Of a stretch of 64,000 bases of DNA, positions 34,985 through 46,400 are shown one piece after another (the first letter of the stretch is position 1; every line of letters begins with the position of its first letter). The position numbers and the translations under genes are program-made. The notes beneath the pieces were generated by a model. It worked only from the letters and a program-made list of their open reading frames with translations. It was not told where the DNA came from and searched no databases. The DNA lies in the NCBI GenBank assembly GCA_947561715.1, contig OX387200.1:7008501-7072500 (forward strand), read 5' to 3'. The DNA comes from Ascidia mentula. Taxonomy: Eukaryota > Chordata > Ascidiacea > Phlebobranchia > Ascidiidae.

Positions 34985-37900
34985 ATGGTCAATATCCGAA
35001 GGTAAGATGTTTTATTTTATTAGTGACGTATTGTATCCCAAAGGCATGTTAGTAATGATAAAACTATGCGCAAAAAATCACTACAAGCCTTAGAAAAAAA
35101 GGGTATACCACTGCTTACAGTTTGTAAAAGTTTTGCAGTAGAACAGGAATTAAAATATATGGTGTACAGCTTGTTGTTTTGCATATAACGACCTCAACTA
35201 AACAAAAACGCCTCTGTAAAACTTTATTGCAGAGACAAATGGGATCGCCCGATTGAATCATTTTTCGCACAAATCGGTTACTGTGTTGGACTAGGTAACC
35301 TCTGGCGATTTCCATATCTGTGCCAAAAGAATGGAGGAGGTTTGTGATGCCTAATTTCTTTTGAAAGTTTTGGTTATCTGTGTTGTCTGTCCAAAATTAT
35401 GAAATTGATAACAAGGTTGTCCTACCTTTCTGCGCAGGGGTGTTCTTGATTCCTTATGCCCTTTCTATCGTGCTGATATCCATTCCTTTGTACATTTTTG
35501 AAGTTGGACTTGGACAGATTACAAGCAGAGGAAGGGTAGCTGCTTGGAACAGACTGCCGCTGATGAAGGTAGCCTGAAAGTTTGCTCTTATAACTTTGTT
35601 TACACTTTTGTGAATTGCAAAAATGCAAAAATCAGGCATCAAAGCATGACGTAATACATTTACTGCACTTCCTACTTTTTTGAGATACTGTGTTTTTTCT
35701 GTTGCAGTGAACTTTACAAAGCACTATATTTTTAATCAGGGTATTGGATATGCTTCCATGGTTGTGGATGCAGTGTGCATGGTTCCTTATATGATGGTGA
35801 TGGGTTGGGGAATATTGTACTTGGGACACTCGTTAACAACTGATGCACTCCCGTGGACAACATGTGGTGAGAAGTGATTGACGTTTTTATAGGAATCTAT
35901 TCGAAAACGTTTGTTTGCTTGTAAAACTGTTACACGGCCATACATTTCTGTGCAAAAAGTATGTAACTGTGAGTGTAGATGAACACATTTTTCCTATGAA
36001 CGCCATGTTGGAAACGGTAGTCTTGTTTTGAAGTTTAATCTTTAGTGAACGGATACGATCCAAAAACTATAATCTATATATTAGCAAAATATTACGAATA
36101 AATGACGGGGGCCAAACAACATGTTTTTATCAAGACAACCCATGGAACACCCAATCCTGCGTAACTATACAAAGTCTTGCAAACTATTCGTCAAATGTTA
36201 CGGATCCTCACAATTTCACCACCTCGCTCAACCATTCCGTAGTCTACAGCAAGGAGTCTTTGTCGCAAGTCCAATTTTGGAGGTGAAAACTACACAGACA
36301 ATAGCTTGATACATGAGGCCAGTTCAAAGGTTTTCATATTAATCCTCTGTTAGGGAGTACCAAGGATTTAATGATTGGTACATATCAGTAAATCCAATTT
36401 ACACTTTTTCTGCGGCCTCAATAACCAGTAATAGTTCTTTTGTTCATTGACATTAAATGAAGTTTGCACGGAAATGTTCCTGTTGGTGATCGTAAATCGT
36501 TTTACTGCTTGCAAAAAAACGCCAAACACACTTCACTGGTTCTTTTAATGCATTTGTTTCGGTTCCATTTGTTTTTCTGGAACTACACAACTCATAATAT
36601 CTTAGTTCTTTTATAATTGATAACACAGGAATTACGTGTTGAGAATTCCCAACCCAGCAAGCAGTATAGATGGGGAGTTTAATTGGCCGATTCTATGTTC
36701 CCTCATCGCAGCTTTCGTCACTGTGTTCTTTACTATGGGAGGAATCAAGACTAGTGGGAAGGTGATTTTATTTTAACAGAAATATTCCCACAAAATCAAC
36801 GCATATTCGAACTGCTATCTGATAAGAAGATTTTTGTCGATGGGAACGCGGCGATTGAAGGCAACACATCTGAGAAACAGAAGTAGTAATAAAATAATCG
36901 TTTCACACGAATTTTTAAGAAATCTCTTCTCAGGCAAATCCCATCCATGTTTCAAAGAAATATGGTTTGACCTTTCAAGGTCTTTTGTAGTAATAGCATT
37001 TATTTTCATAGATACTTTAATTGAATTAAGCAAACAATATTTTCAGGGTGATTTCTTTAACAATACATAAAACATAAATTGCGCCTGCGGTGTTCAAACA
37101 AAACTTTCACTTAGACATGATTTGCGTCAAGCCAATGGTGACAAAGTTTTTTGAGCCAACTTTATTTCTGACCAAACCTTTTCACAGGTAGTTTATTTTA
37201 CCGCCACCTTTCCGTACGTGATTGTTATTGCTCTGCTCATACGAGGAGCCACTCTGGAGGGAGCAAGCGATGGATTGAAGGCATATTTAATCCCCGATTT
37301 GTCTCGTCTTGCCAAACCACAGGTATTATATGATAGCCACGATTATTATGCCAAAAGGTCAAGACACAAAACCCAACAAAATGCTTCTCCGTTCAAAAGG
37401 TGTGGGTCGATGCCTTCTCTCAGGCGATTTACGCATTCGGCATCTGTTATACAGCTTTGACTGCTTTCGGCGGTTTTAACAAATACAACAGCAACTTCTA
37501 CAAGTAACTAAACTAGATATCTCAAATGTCTATTTTGCTTAATTGTGCATTTATAGCTACGTAATATGGCCGAGGTGTTTTAAGAATAAAGCATCAGGTA
37601 ATGGCGACACATAAATTTTCTACAGATCCTCTCTCATCGTGATTTGCCTTGGTTCCTTAACTTCGTTCATTATGGGTTTGGCAACTTTCAGTGTCCTCGG
37701 CCATCTTGCCCACGTCATGGATGTAAACATATCTGATGTGGTGCAGTCCGGTAATTTGCCGATACAATAGACAACGTAATACGTAACCAACGCTCTACTT
37801 TAAATATCAGTGTTCATGGAACGTATATGATTATTAAAATAAAACGTTTCCCAAATTTCAATCGATTGGAATGCGAAACTCAGACTGAAAACTAAGTTTT

Positions 37901-39257
37901 GGTAAATGGAGAAACTGATGTTGCCGTTTTCGGCGAAATATATTTTTCTCTCAATAAATCGATCTGAGCTGTCTAAAGATCGCTGTGTTGGGATTTTAAT
38001 ACATTAATATTTTTTTAAAGTTGTTTTTTTACGAAAACAAAGCGCAATATTCAATTTAAAAGGATTTTGTGTACTCCAGGTCCAGGGCTTGTGTTTCAAG
38101 TATTTCCCGTGGCTGTTTCTCTTATGCCCGCATCTCAATTCTGGTCCGTTATGTTCTTTCTGATGATCTACTTTGTGGCCATCGACTCTGCGGTAAAACG
38201 TCAACTGTCTTGTTTTTGATATGGTCAGGTTACAGTGGAACCAGCATGGCTTATGTTAGGAATGCAACTGTATTGCTCCTGCATTTGGAGTCACACTTTG
38301 CATCAGTGCGATAATATATTTACGGTAAACTTACAGTCGCATTGAAACATTTGTATGCAGTTTTCCGAATTTGAGGGCATGGTGACCGTCATTGGTGACG
38401 CTTTTCCGAAGCTTATTTCGACTCCCCGTAGACGGGCTTGTACAAACAGTGTATTTGGAACGACATTCTTCATTTTATGTCTCTCGCAATTACCAGGGGT
38501 GGGTGTTAATATGAAAAAAATAATTAATTCGCTTTCGTTATTATTTTCAATTCAAATAGAACCACAAAAATAACAATCTTAACAGCAGCAATTCTATTAC
38601 CTATTGACCGAAATTGTGTGCCCATATAATGTACTATTACTGCCGCTTAAATGTTGGTTTGTTCTCAGAATGGAATTTACGTGTTTGAATTACTCAACAC
38701 CTACGGGTCTTCAGGCTTCACCATTATACTCTTGGCTTTCGCCGAGGCGGTCACAGTTGGATGGTTATGGGATGCCGACCAGTTCGAGCGTGACGTGAAG
38801 CAAATGACCGGAAGTGACCTTGCAGTGTTTATCAAGTACTGCTACAAATATGTGACTCCACTGGTGGCGCTGGTGAGCTAATTAAAATACCTCATGTGTA
38901 AGTTTAAAAATTAATTTATTTTTGAATTTTGCAGTTTGTCTTGTTTTTCTTCATCGTTAAATGGGAACCTTTGACGGTCGGTGACTTTATTTATCCAACG
39001 TGGGCGAACGTGCTTGGTTGGGGCATGGCACTGTCTTCAATACTTTGCATTCCAGTTACAGCTTCCTATGTTATGTGGAAAGGAGACGGGACATTAAAGG
39101 AGGTAAAGTCTCAAATGTTTTGCAAAAACTTGCTGTGACTTTAGACGTTTGTCTGCAGAGATTTCAGCAGGGTCTACGCCCGGTTGTTAAAGATAATGAA
39201 ACAAATATTGATGATGACGTCACAGACCAAATACTGAAAAGCAACACAAAAGTGTAA
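34985..39257 (+). CDS. SLC6-family Na+/Cl- symporter, array copy B (14 exons)
   Basis: This is the closest paralogue of copy A, with the same exon structure and near-identical protein. Exons: 34985-35001, 35233-35339, 35438-35568, 35740-35866, 36135-36282, 36629-36761, 37188-37322, 37400-37503, 37626-37750, 38080-38192, 38361-38498, 38669-38872, 38935-39102, 39159-39257; 582 aa. Exon 6 lacks one codon relative to A (TVFFTMGG instead of TVFFVTMGG). EL2 between the conserved Cys and the next TM is the most diverged part, with N-x-S/T sites. TM8 reads AIDSAF, so the Na2-site residue is Ser here against Thr in A, C and D. The C-terminus is NTKV, as in A. Intron 12 and the intron 6 end are almost identical to those of A, showing a recent duplication. 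Substrate unknown. Confidence 0.9.
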
Positions 39258-40013
39258 GCTGGAGGTGTATATTTGAGCAACGATCCACACTCCCGGTAAT
39301 AATGCGGTTAGGATTCTTGGGCTTGAAGCCAATCCTCGCAGAACATGTAGCTTAAACGTATAAACAGCATGCTTACCCCATCCGTTCCTTCTTTCGTTGT
39401 GTTTCTCATAACTTCATCATTCCGCCGGAATAAAGTTACCGCTTATGCAATTTTGATGTCATAGGGGGATACTTAGTGAGGCTTTAATCAGTTCGTTTTT
39501 CAAAATGGCGCTTTGTTTTTTTTTGGTGGTGTTGTAAAACTTGCAGGGATGTTAATTGAGTCTCAGTATAACTTATAGATTGATTTTTTAACACCGGATA
39601 ACAAGATTTTACACTCTTTGGCCTTAAGCATGGCGGCGTCCATGACACTTCGTAAATGCTTGTCGATTTCAAACCTTTAACGTGCATGAAGAGCAAAAAT
39701 ATATGAAGACTGCATGCGATGCAGATAAAGTAAAATGTCTACGAAAATGCATCTACCATATATGGCTTATATATAAGTCAATTGTCCGCTCCGCTTAATT
39801 AGTCAACACTATCTCGAAACGGAATGTGCGACAACAGTAACAGCGGTGATCTTGCTTTCCACGCGCTTACACCTGATAACTGACAATGAGTTAAGCAATG
39901 CAATAAAATTTTTCGTAATTCTGCTACAAGTATGATTCTGTTGGCTGCACGCGCTTTCCGTCAGAAATCATTCGAAGATTGGTGTATAATGCTACATAGG
40001 CGATTGACCACAA
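39258..40013. other. SLC6-B downstream region
   Basis: It holds the SLC6-B 3'UTR with AATAAA at 39429-39434, then AT-rich sequence. I looked for exons 1-9 of the pseudogene that follows and found none. Confidence 0.5.
39429..39434 (+). promoter_or_regulatory. Polyadenylation signal AATAAA of SLC6 copy B
   Basis: Canonical hexamer 172 bp after the stop codon of copy B. Confidence 0.7.
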
Positions 40014-40780
40014 GTCCAGGTCTAAACGGACTTTCTCTGTTCCACTTGTGTTTCAGGTGTTTCCCGTGGCTGTTTCTCTTATGCCCGCATTTCAGTTCTG
40101 GTCCGTCATGTTTTTTCTGATGATTTACTTTGTTGCGTCGATACTTCAGTCGTCAACGATCTTTCGAGTTACAATACTGACATATTTGTTTTGCTCCTTG
40201 ATACGAAAGTTTAAATTTATTCTTATCGTCAGCTTTAAGAGGTTCATGCATGTTATTCAATCCGTTTAACTGTTGCTTTAAGTTTAAGTTATCCGAAATC
40301 TAGGGCATATGGCCGTCATTGGTGTCGCTTTCCGAAACTGATTTCAAGCACATTTGGAATAACCTTTTCCATTGTACGTATTTCGCAAGTGCAAGCGGTT
40401 AGTTTAAAACTAATTATAAAATATATCTCAAGGTTTGCGACATTTCTTGAAAATTCGTTGCTCAGGCCCCTTAATGATTATTTGTTTTCAGCATGGGATT
40501 TAGGTGTTTGAATTATTCAACACCTACTGTGCCTCTGGATTTTCCAATACATTGTTGACTTTCGGTGAAGTGGTTCCCAAGTTGGATGGTTTCTCTGCAT
40601 GCCTACGTTGTGTAAAAGGGAAGATTAAAAAAGGTTAATACAAAGCACAAGATTTTGTGAAAAATATACGGTAATTTTTGACAAATGTGTGCAGAGATTC
40701 TGACCAGGTCTACGTCCAGTTGAGAAAGATAATGAAAGAGAAGACGGTGATGACGTCACAGTCCAAATAGTTCAATAAAA
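40014..40780 (+). pseudogene. 5'-truncated, decayed SLC6 paralogue
   Basis: Fragments line up in order with the 3' exons of copies A-C. An exon-10-like block at about 40014-40150 ([12 protein letters not shown] region) is still nearly identical. The exon-11-like block at about 40285-40395 has an in-frame TAG in the SEFEG region and frame-breaking indels. The exon-12-like block at 40492-40613 (starting HGIXVFELFNTY-like) is badly eroded. The exon-14-like block at 40695-40770 keeps the GDDVT stretch. Exon 13 is missing and exons 1-9 are absent. Introns are retained, so it arose by DNA duplication, not retroposition. An AATAAA sits at 40774-40779. The well-kept exon 10 beside decayed neighbours may reflect gene conversion. 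Confidence 0.85.
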
Positions 40781-43494
40781 CACTTCAGCATAAATATAAT
40801 ACTAATATCGCTCCTGGGATTTGGAGTTCGAAATGCCAACTTGCAGATTGAAAAATGTGCGTATGAACAATTTTCTTGATGGAACACAATCTATACCGAT
40901 TCGTATGAAGAAACATTTTAACTATAGGAAAAACTGTTTTGGGTGTCCTCCTTACCACCTACAGTACCTACGTTGTACGGCGTTGGAAAAGTGACCTCCA
41001 CTGATGAACATTTCAGTTCGTGGCAATATTACAACGGTTTTCATTCTAGATTTTCTCTTCAAATCATCCTCAGCGTCGCCAAAGCAAAACTAAACGCGTA
41101 ATGATGCCTCTGGAAAGGAAATAGTCACGTTCCTGTTATTTTGCTACGTCGTGACATTTCGGGCGGTGTTGTTGATTTTGTCGCTTCCGCACAATAGCGG
41201 TTTTATCTGCTTGAATGCCGCCTCCCTATCACGCTGATGTGTGGCGCCAAGTCAGTTACATGTGCAAAGCCAAAGCAAGCTAACTTAGATTGCTATTCAA
41301 CCTTCGGTATTTACATTGATCGGCGTGGAATAGCAATTGTTTTTGCAGTCTAATGTTGGACAAACGTAAAAAAGATGCGACCTGCTGTTCTTTCCAGCAA
41401 AAAATTGTGGTTTTGAAAAGATTTGAAAACTTATCAATGCGGTGAGTAAATGGAGACAAAAAAAACAGTGCAGGCAACAATTGAAGGAAAGTAGGTATAA
41501 CTGTGTTCTGCTTCAGCATCCCCAAATAATGGCTTCAGTCATGCGAAAGGAGAAAGGAATGATTCTGTGATCGACAACGTGGTAATGGTCACATAGCGAA
41601 ATAGGCCAAAGGCAGAATTACAAGTTGGGTTTGACTTATAGGACTAAACATCCAATGATCCCCACAAACGGGTACAAAGCATAGAATAAAGTGATATGTG
41701 AAAGGATGTGTGTATGGCCATTTTTTGCTGTAAGGCCAACGAAAAATACTTCCCTGACAGAAAAACACGAATCTAAACAAAATGCCCGCAGTAAAAATTT
41801 CGATGGATTGTGTTTTACACACACGACTGTGTCCATAGTAGCACTCGTGGGTTACGAAGTATAAATGCTTGTCTACTTGTCTGCAACGTACTTTCAAAAC
41901 GTGCCGTGGGCTGTGTCCAAACGCTCTGCTTTCAGCTTGAATGGGTTTGTTACCTTTGTTCTTTCGCCTGAATTCATCCATGGATCATGCCGGAATGCCG
42001 GAGTGCCGGAGCGTTAAAAAATTTATACCTTTCGCTTGGTTGTTGAGCGTTTCTCTGTATCAGTAGTATTCGGTCTTCGGCTCGATGGTTGGAGACCCAG
42101 AGTATTACATGAGCTTGTAGCTACAAGCTGTCAGGCACTTTAGCTTTGTAAAAGTCTGTTTTGAAAGGTTATTTTGGTTTTTGATGAAAAGAAGCAAAAA
42201 CTAGATAGAACGCTGCTAATGAAGGCCTGTACGGTGGTAATACATGCCCGTGTTACTATACAACTTATTATAACATAAGCTAATTCTGGTTTCTAGCACA
42301 AACAAAATAAAGTTTAGTGCCGTTCTGAGCTCAACAATAGTTGCTTGCGGTGCGGACGGGGCCCCGTCGACTGCAGATAGATATGAAGTCTTTTCAGCTT
42401 TAAATGTACAAGAAGTACGTCTAAGTCGACGTCTACACGAGGTTTTGTAAGTTGTTGTGGTAGCATATTACATATAATATAAATAGAACCAGGTTGTCAA
42501 ACCAATTTGTTTCTTTTGATTGTAGTTTTGTTTAAACCGCTTCATCCTGGGGACGAATTTGTAGCAAAACGAGAAAAAGGCGGCGTTGGTGAAAAAAATA
42601 CCACTGCTATAAACAGTTCAGACAGCAATGATGTAAAATATGTCAGGTAAAGTTTTTTGTGCAATAGAAAAGAAACTTTTTCGCCCCAAAGGATTTTATC
42701 ATTACCAAAATAAGTTGTGCAAAAGGCTCACATTGCTACGTTATCATCACATTTGCTAACGTTATCAAGGCAACCGCATGTGTGCGTTTGGAAAATCAGT
42801 TTCCCATGAGAACTGCTACAGTCAGTCTATGTTGCTGCGTAATCGCTTCCTTTGGTGCTGTGCATTTCCTGTGTGTGTGGGCAATACAGTGATTTGCCAT
42901 TCTATTCTGTTCTGTTGTTTACCTGGAGTCTCGATGCAAAAAGATATGATTTATAAGACCTGAAGAAATATTTGGAATAAACGACTGAGAATATTATATT
43001 ACAGTGGAAGGTATAAAAGGAAGCAGGATATTTGGCCCAGGGAAATGTTTAAACCCTAAAACAGACAATGAATTCTAGAGTGAGGTTCACGGGCAAACTC
43101 TACGACTAATAACTATCACATATAGTTACAATGTAGCGCCACCAACAGTGCTTTTCGTTGCAACATAGTTAGCTTATTTGACTTTTAGAAACCGACGACC
43201 TGGCAGAGGAACTTGGTTTTACCTGATTCTAGTTTTGTTTCGTTTTGTACTTCACTGCACATGGAATATAATTTATTTTATTTGATTGAATCTTGTACAA
43301 GCAGTAAAACAGGAGATGGATATGTTTATGTTTAACTTGCGATGCTAGGTTCCGCATGATCTGCCGCATCGCACGAATTAACAACCATGAAATTATAAGT
43401 TCTAAAAGCAATTGTGCTGTGCTTCACTATACCACGTTCATCTGTTCGCAGATATAGGTTCGTGATAATTACATAAGTTTGACCAGCAATGAAA
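40781..43494. other. Intergenic region between SLC6 pseudogene and SLC6-C
   Basis: Mostly AT-rich. It contains three tandem 8-mers (TGCCGGAA, TGCCGGAG, TGCCGGAG) at 41988-42011 and a possible small spliced coding region at 42526-43059. The minus-strand open frame 41589-41981 has no recognisable domain and no splice context, so I do not call it. Confidence 0.45.
42526..43059 (+). CDS. Possible small spliced gene, 3' exons only, unrecognised
   Basis: Two segments join cleanly: 42526-42646 (acceptor TTGTAG, donor CAG|GTAAAG) and 43005-43059 (acceptor TTACAG, stop TAA). Together they read LFKPLHPGDEFVAKREKGG, then a Ser/Asn/Asp stretch, then SGRYKRKQDIWPREMFKP. The 5' exon is uncertain: the open segment at about 42296-42447 looks coding but its phase does not fit. 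I do not recognise the protein. It could be a small tunicate-specific gene or chance. Confidence 0.3.
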
Positions 43495-46400
43495 ATGGTA
43501 GAGGATAAAAGGTGGGGAATCTAATTGATATTGTGAAGTTGGTTTTCAATTGTTAAACTATTGCTCCATAAACTTAAAAAAATTGGGAAATATGCAATGA
43601 TTTGCGACAAGAAAAAAAGAGGAAAAAAGTTTTATCATTTTAATGATATTGCTGTCTGCTAACTTGTTTTGTATTGTTTTCTATCTTCTCTGAACAAAAA
43701 TATTACCATTACTTTCAAGTCATTATAAATAGCTGGTCGGGTGAAATTCCTTCTAACCAGTAAATTATTATTTTTGCCGCAGAGACAAATGGGATCGTCC
43801 GATTGAATCTGTTTTCGCGCAAATCGGTTACTGTGTTGGACTTGGTAACCTTTGGCGATTTCCATATCTGTGCCAAAAGAATGGAGGAGGCATAAGATTT
43901 GAAATTTCTTTCATAGTGACAATGTTGTTATGCCTAGCGATTTTTTTTGTTTAATTGCAGTAATGATAGTTTTTCAACTTAATTTTCATTACGCAGTTGT
44001 AATTAGTTTTTAATTTACAATGTTACGAAAAAAATTCTACGTTAGGCATTCACGTTTTTGCCATTATGATCTCCAGTGGTTAAAACGTAGGTCATTTTTT
44101 AAGGAGTATTCTTGATTCCTTACGCTCTCTCCGTCATCGTGATGTCAATTCCTTTGTACATTTTCGAGGTTGGACTTGGACAGGTTACTAGTAGAGGAAG
44201 GGTAGCTGCTTGGAACAGAATACCGCTAATGAAGGTTATTTTGTAAGAATAAATATAAGGCAAATTGGTAATTGCTTTCATTGCTACCATCGTAAAAAAT
44301 ACCTCTGTAAATTAATTCATATGGTACATAGGCAAACTCTACAGCACAATGCCGTGACTAAAAGATCATCCAAGAATGTCCAAACTCGCAACGGAATTCG
44401 GAACTTTAGCCGTTAATCCCCAGCGCTCTGTGCGCGATAAGGTTCATGGCGCGGAATGAGCTTATTTGTTGTGCGTTTAGACTGTAAAAAAAACGAAAAA
44501 AACAAAAAACCTCCTTGTAAAGTAGCCTAGTTATGACTGTGTTATCTTTGAACCCAAATTCAGCGGTTGTCACTAAAAGACAGATGGTCCAAATAAAAAA
44601 CTGTTGTCAGTCAAACGAAAATGGTGCATCTACGCTCATTGCCCACTGTAACCAGCGAGGCGCACAAAAAACTTGATCCTGTGGTTTGTAAAAGTAATTT
44701 GTTTCAATCAGGGTGTTGGATACGCTTCGGTGGTTCTAGTTGTACTGGCTATGCTTCCCTACATGATGGTAATGGCTTGGGGAATTTTGTATTTTGGGCA
44801 CTCCATTACAACTGGATCTCTGCCGTGGACAACGTGCGGTAAGATGTGGTGGTCTTTTACCAAAAATAGCAAGTTGTCAAAATAGCTTAAAACAAATCTA
44901 TTCACATGGTACAGAAATCCTCATTTTGTTTTAGGTCAGATTTGTAGCAAAATTTTGCCGCATGGTGATGCTCTTGAGTGTTCCAAAAAAGTATTTTTTA
45001 CAATACAAAACCTACGTCGCAAATTGGAAACATCTTATTTTACGTGAAATTTATTTGCAGATAACCCCTGGAACACTAATTCGTGCGTCACTTTCCAGAC
45101 GGCTACAAACCGGTCGTCGAACGGTTCTGTCCTATACAATAAAGAGTCCTTGCCGGAAGTCCAGTTTTGGAGGTAAAAATCACGAGGGAATTCTTCCATC
45201 AGTAGAACTGACTGATTTTTTTCTTTTTATGATTTGAATACTTTACTTGTATTGTTTATTGCTATTATGTTCCAAGCGCTTTAAAACAACATGGAAGGGT
45301 TTGTGCCAATATTATACGCTTAGGATATTTGTTTCTGGACAATATTTGAACACAATTTTCCACGAACTCGTCTAACGTGATATGTTTTTGTTTCTTTTTT
45401 GCTACTGTTGGTTTTAGCGTTATTCATCAACACTTCGAACGACCAGACGACATGTGACGGCTCTGCAGCATGCAACCCAGCAAATGCCGTAATTTAAATC
45501 GCTGGCTCTATTTTGCGTAGGTTTAAATCTAGGCTATGCTGTCTTGCTAAGAACAGGGCAACAAGAGTTTAACCCTAAATGTTGTCAAAGCTATGCGATA
45601 AGATGCTGATTTTAGTGTTGTGAACAGGAATTACGTGTTGAGAATTCCCAACCCAGCAAGCGGTATAGATGGGGAGTTTAATTGGCCGATTCTTTGTTCC
45701 CTCATCGCAGCTTTTGTCACTGTGTTCTTTGTAACCGTCGGGGGAATCAAGACCAGTGGAAAGGTGATGACAAATAGTACTTTAATAACAACGCAAGGAA
45801 TGTTTATTTGGAAAAACCATGAGTTTGTTGTGTTGTTTTCAAACCTTATGTGGTCACGTACCATCTGGAGGTAACTGCTCCACTCCATGTTCGGATCAAT
45901 GTCAAATTAACCCAGTGTTTCCCAACATTTTGGTGGTCAAGCACCACGTTCCATTAAACGTAATTTAGGTTGGTGAAGCTGAAGAATATGCATCAAGCTA
46001 CACGTAATCATGCGGATATTTTATGAGCACTATTTAGTTTTATGATGAAACACCGACCAAACCTACAATAACACCTAAAATGCAATGGTACGAGTACCAT
46101 TGGTTGGGAAACATTGGATTTTCATATGTTATTCATTCATGAATGAAGGATGCAACCTGTGCAACATACGTATTTTACGTCACTTTTCATGCCTAAGGTT
46201 ATATCCTCAAAATAAAACCAGTGGCATGTACATGTTACGAAAAAAAAGCAAATTTTTTGTTACTTTACGAAGATACGTCATAGAAGTTAAATTAAACAAT
46301 AAGAAAGTGAAATATTTAAATTTCAGGTTGTGTACTTTACCGCAAGCTTCCCCTACGTAATTCTGGTCGCTTTGCTAGTGCGTGGCGCTACACTTGAGGG

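Noticed and set aside
41589-41981. 130-codon minus-strand open frame upstream of SLC6-C
   Set aside because: No recognisable domain, odd composition and no promoter or splice evidence; probably chance.
42296-42447. Coding-looking segment (includes ACGADGAPSTADRYEVF) as the 5' exon of the candidate gene at 42526
   Set aside because: Its donor leaves two bases over, and joining to 42526 in that phase gives an immediate stop. I left it out of the model.
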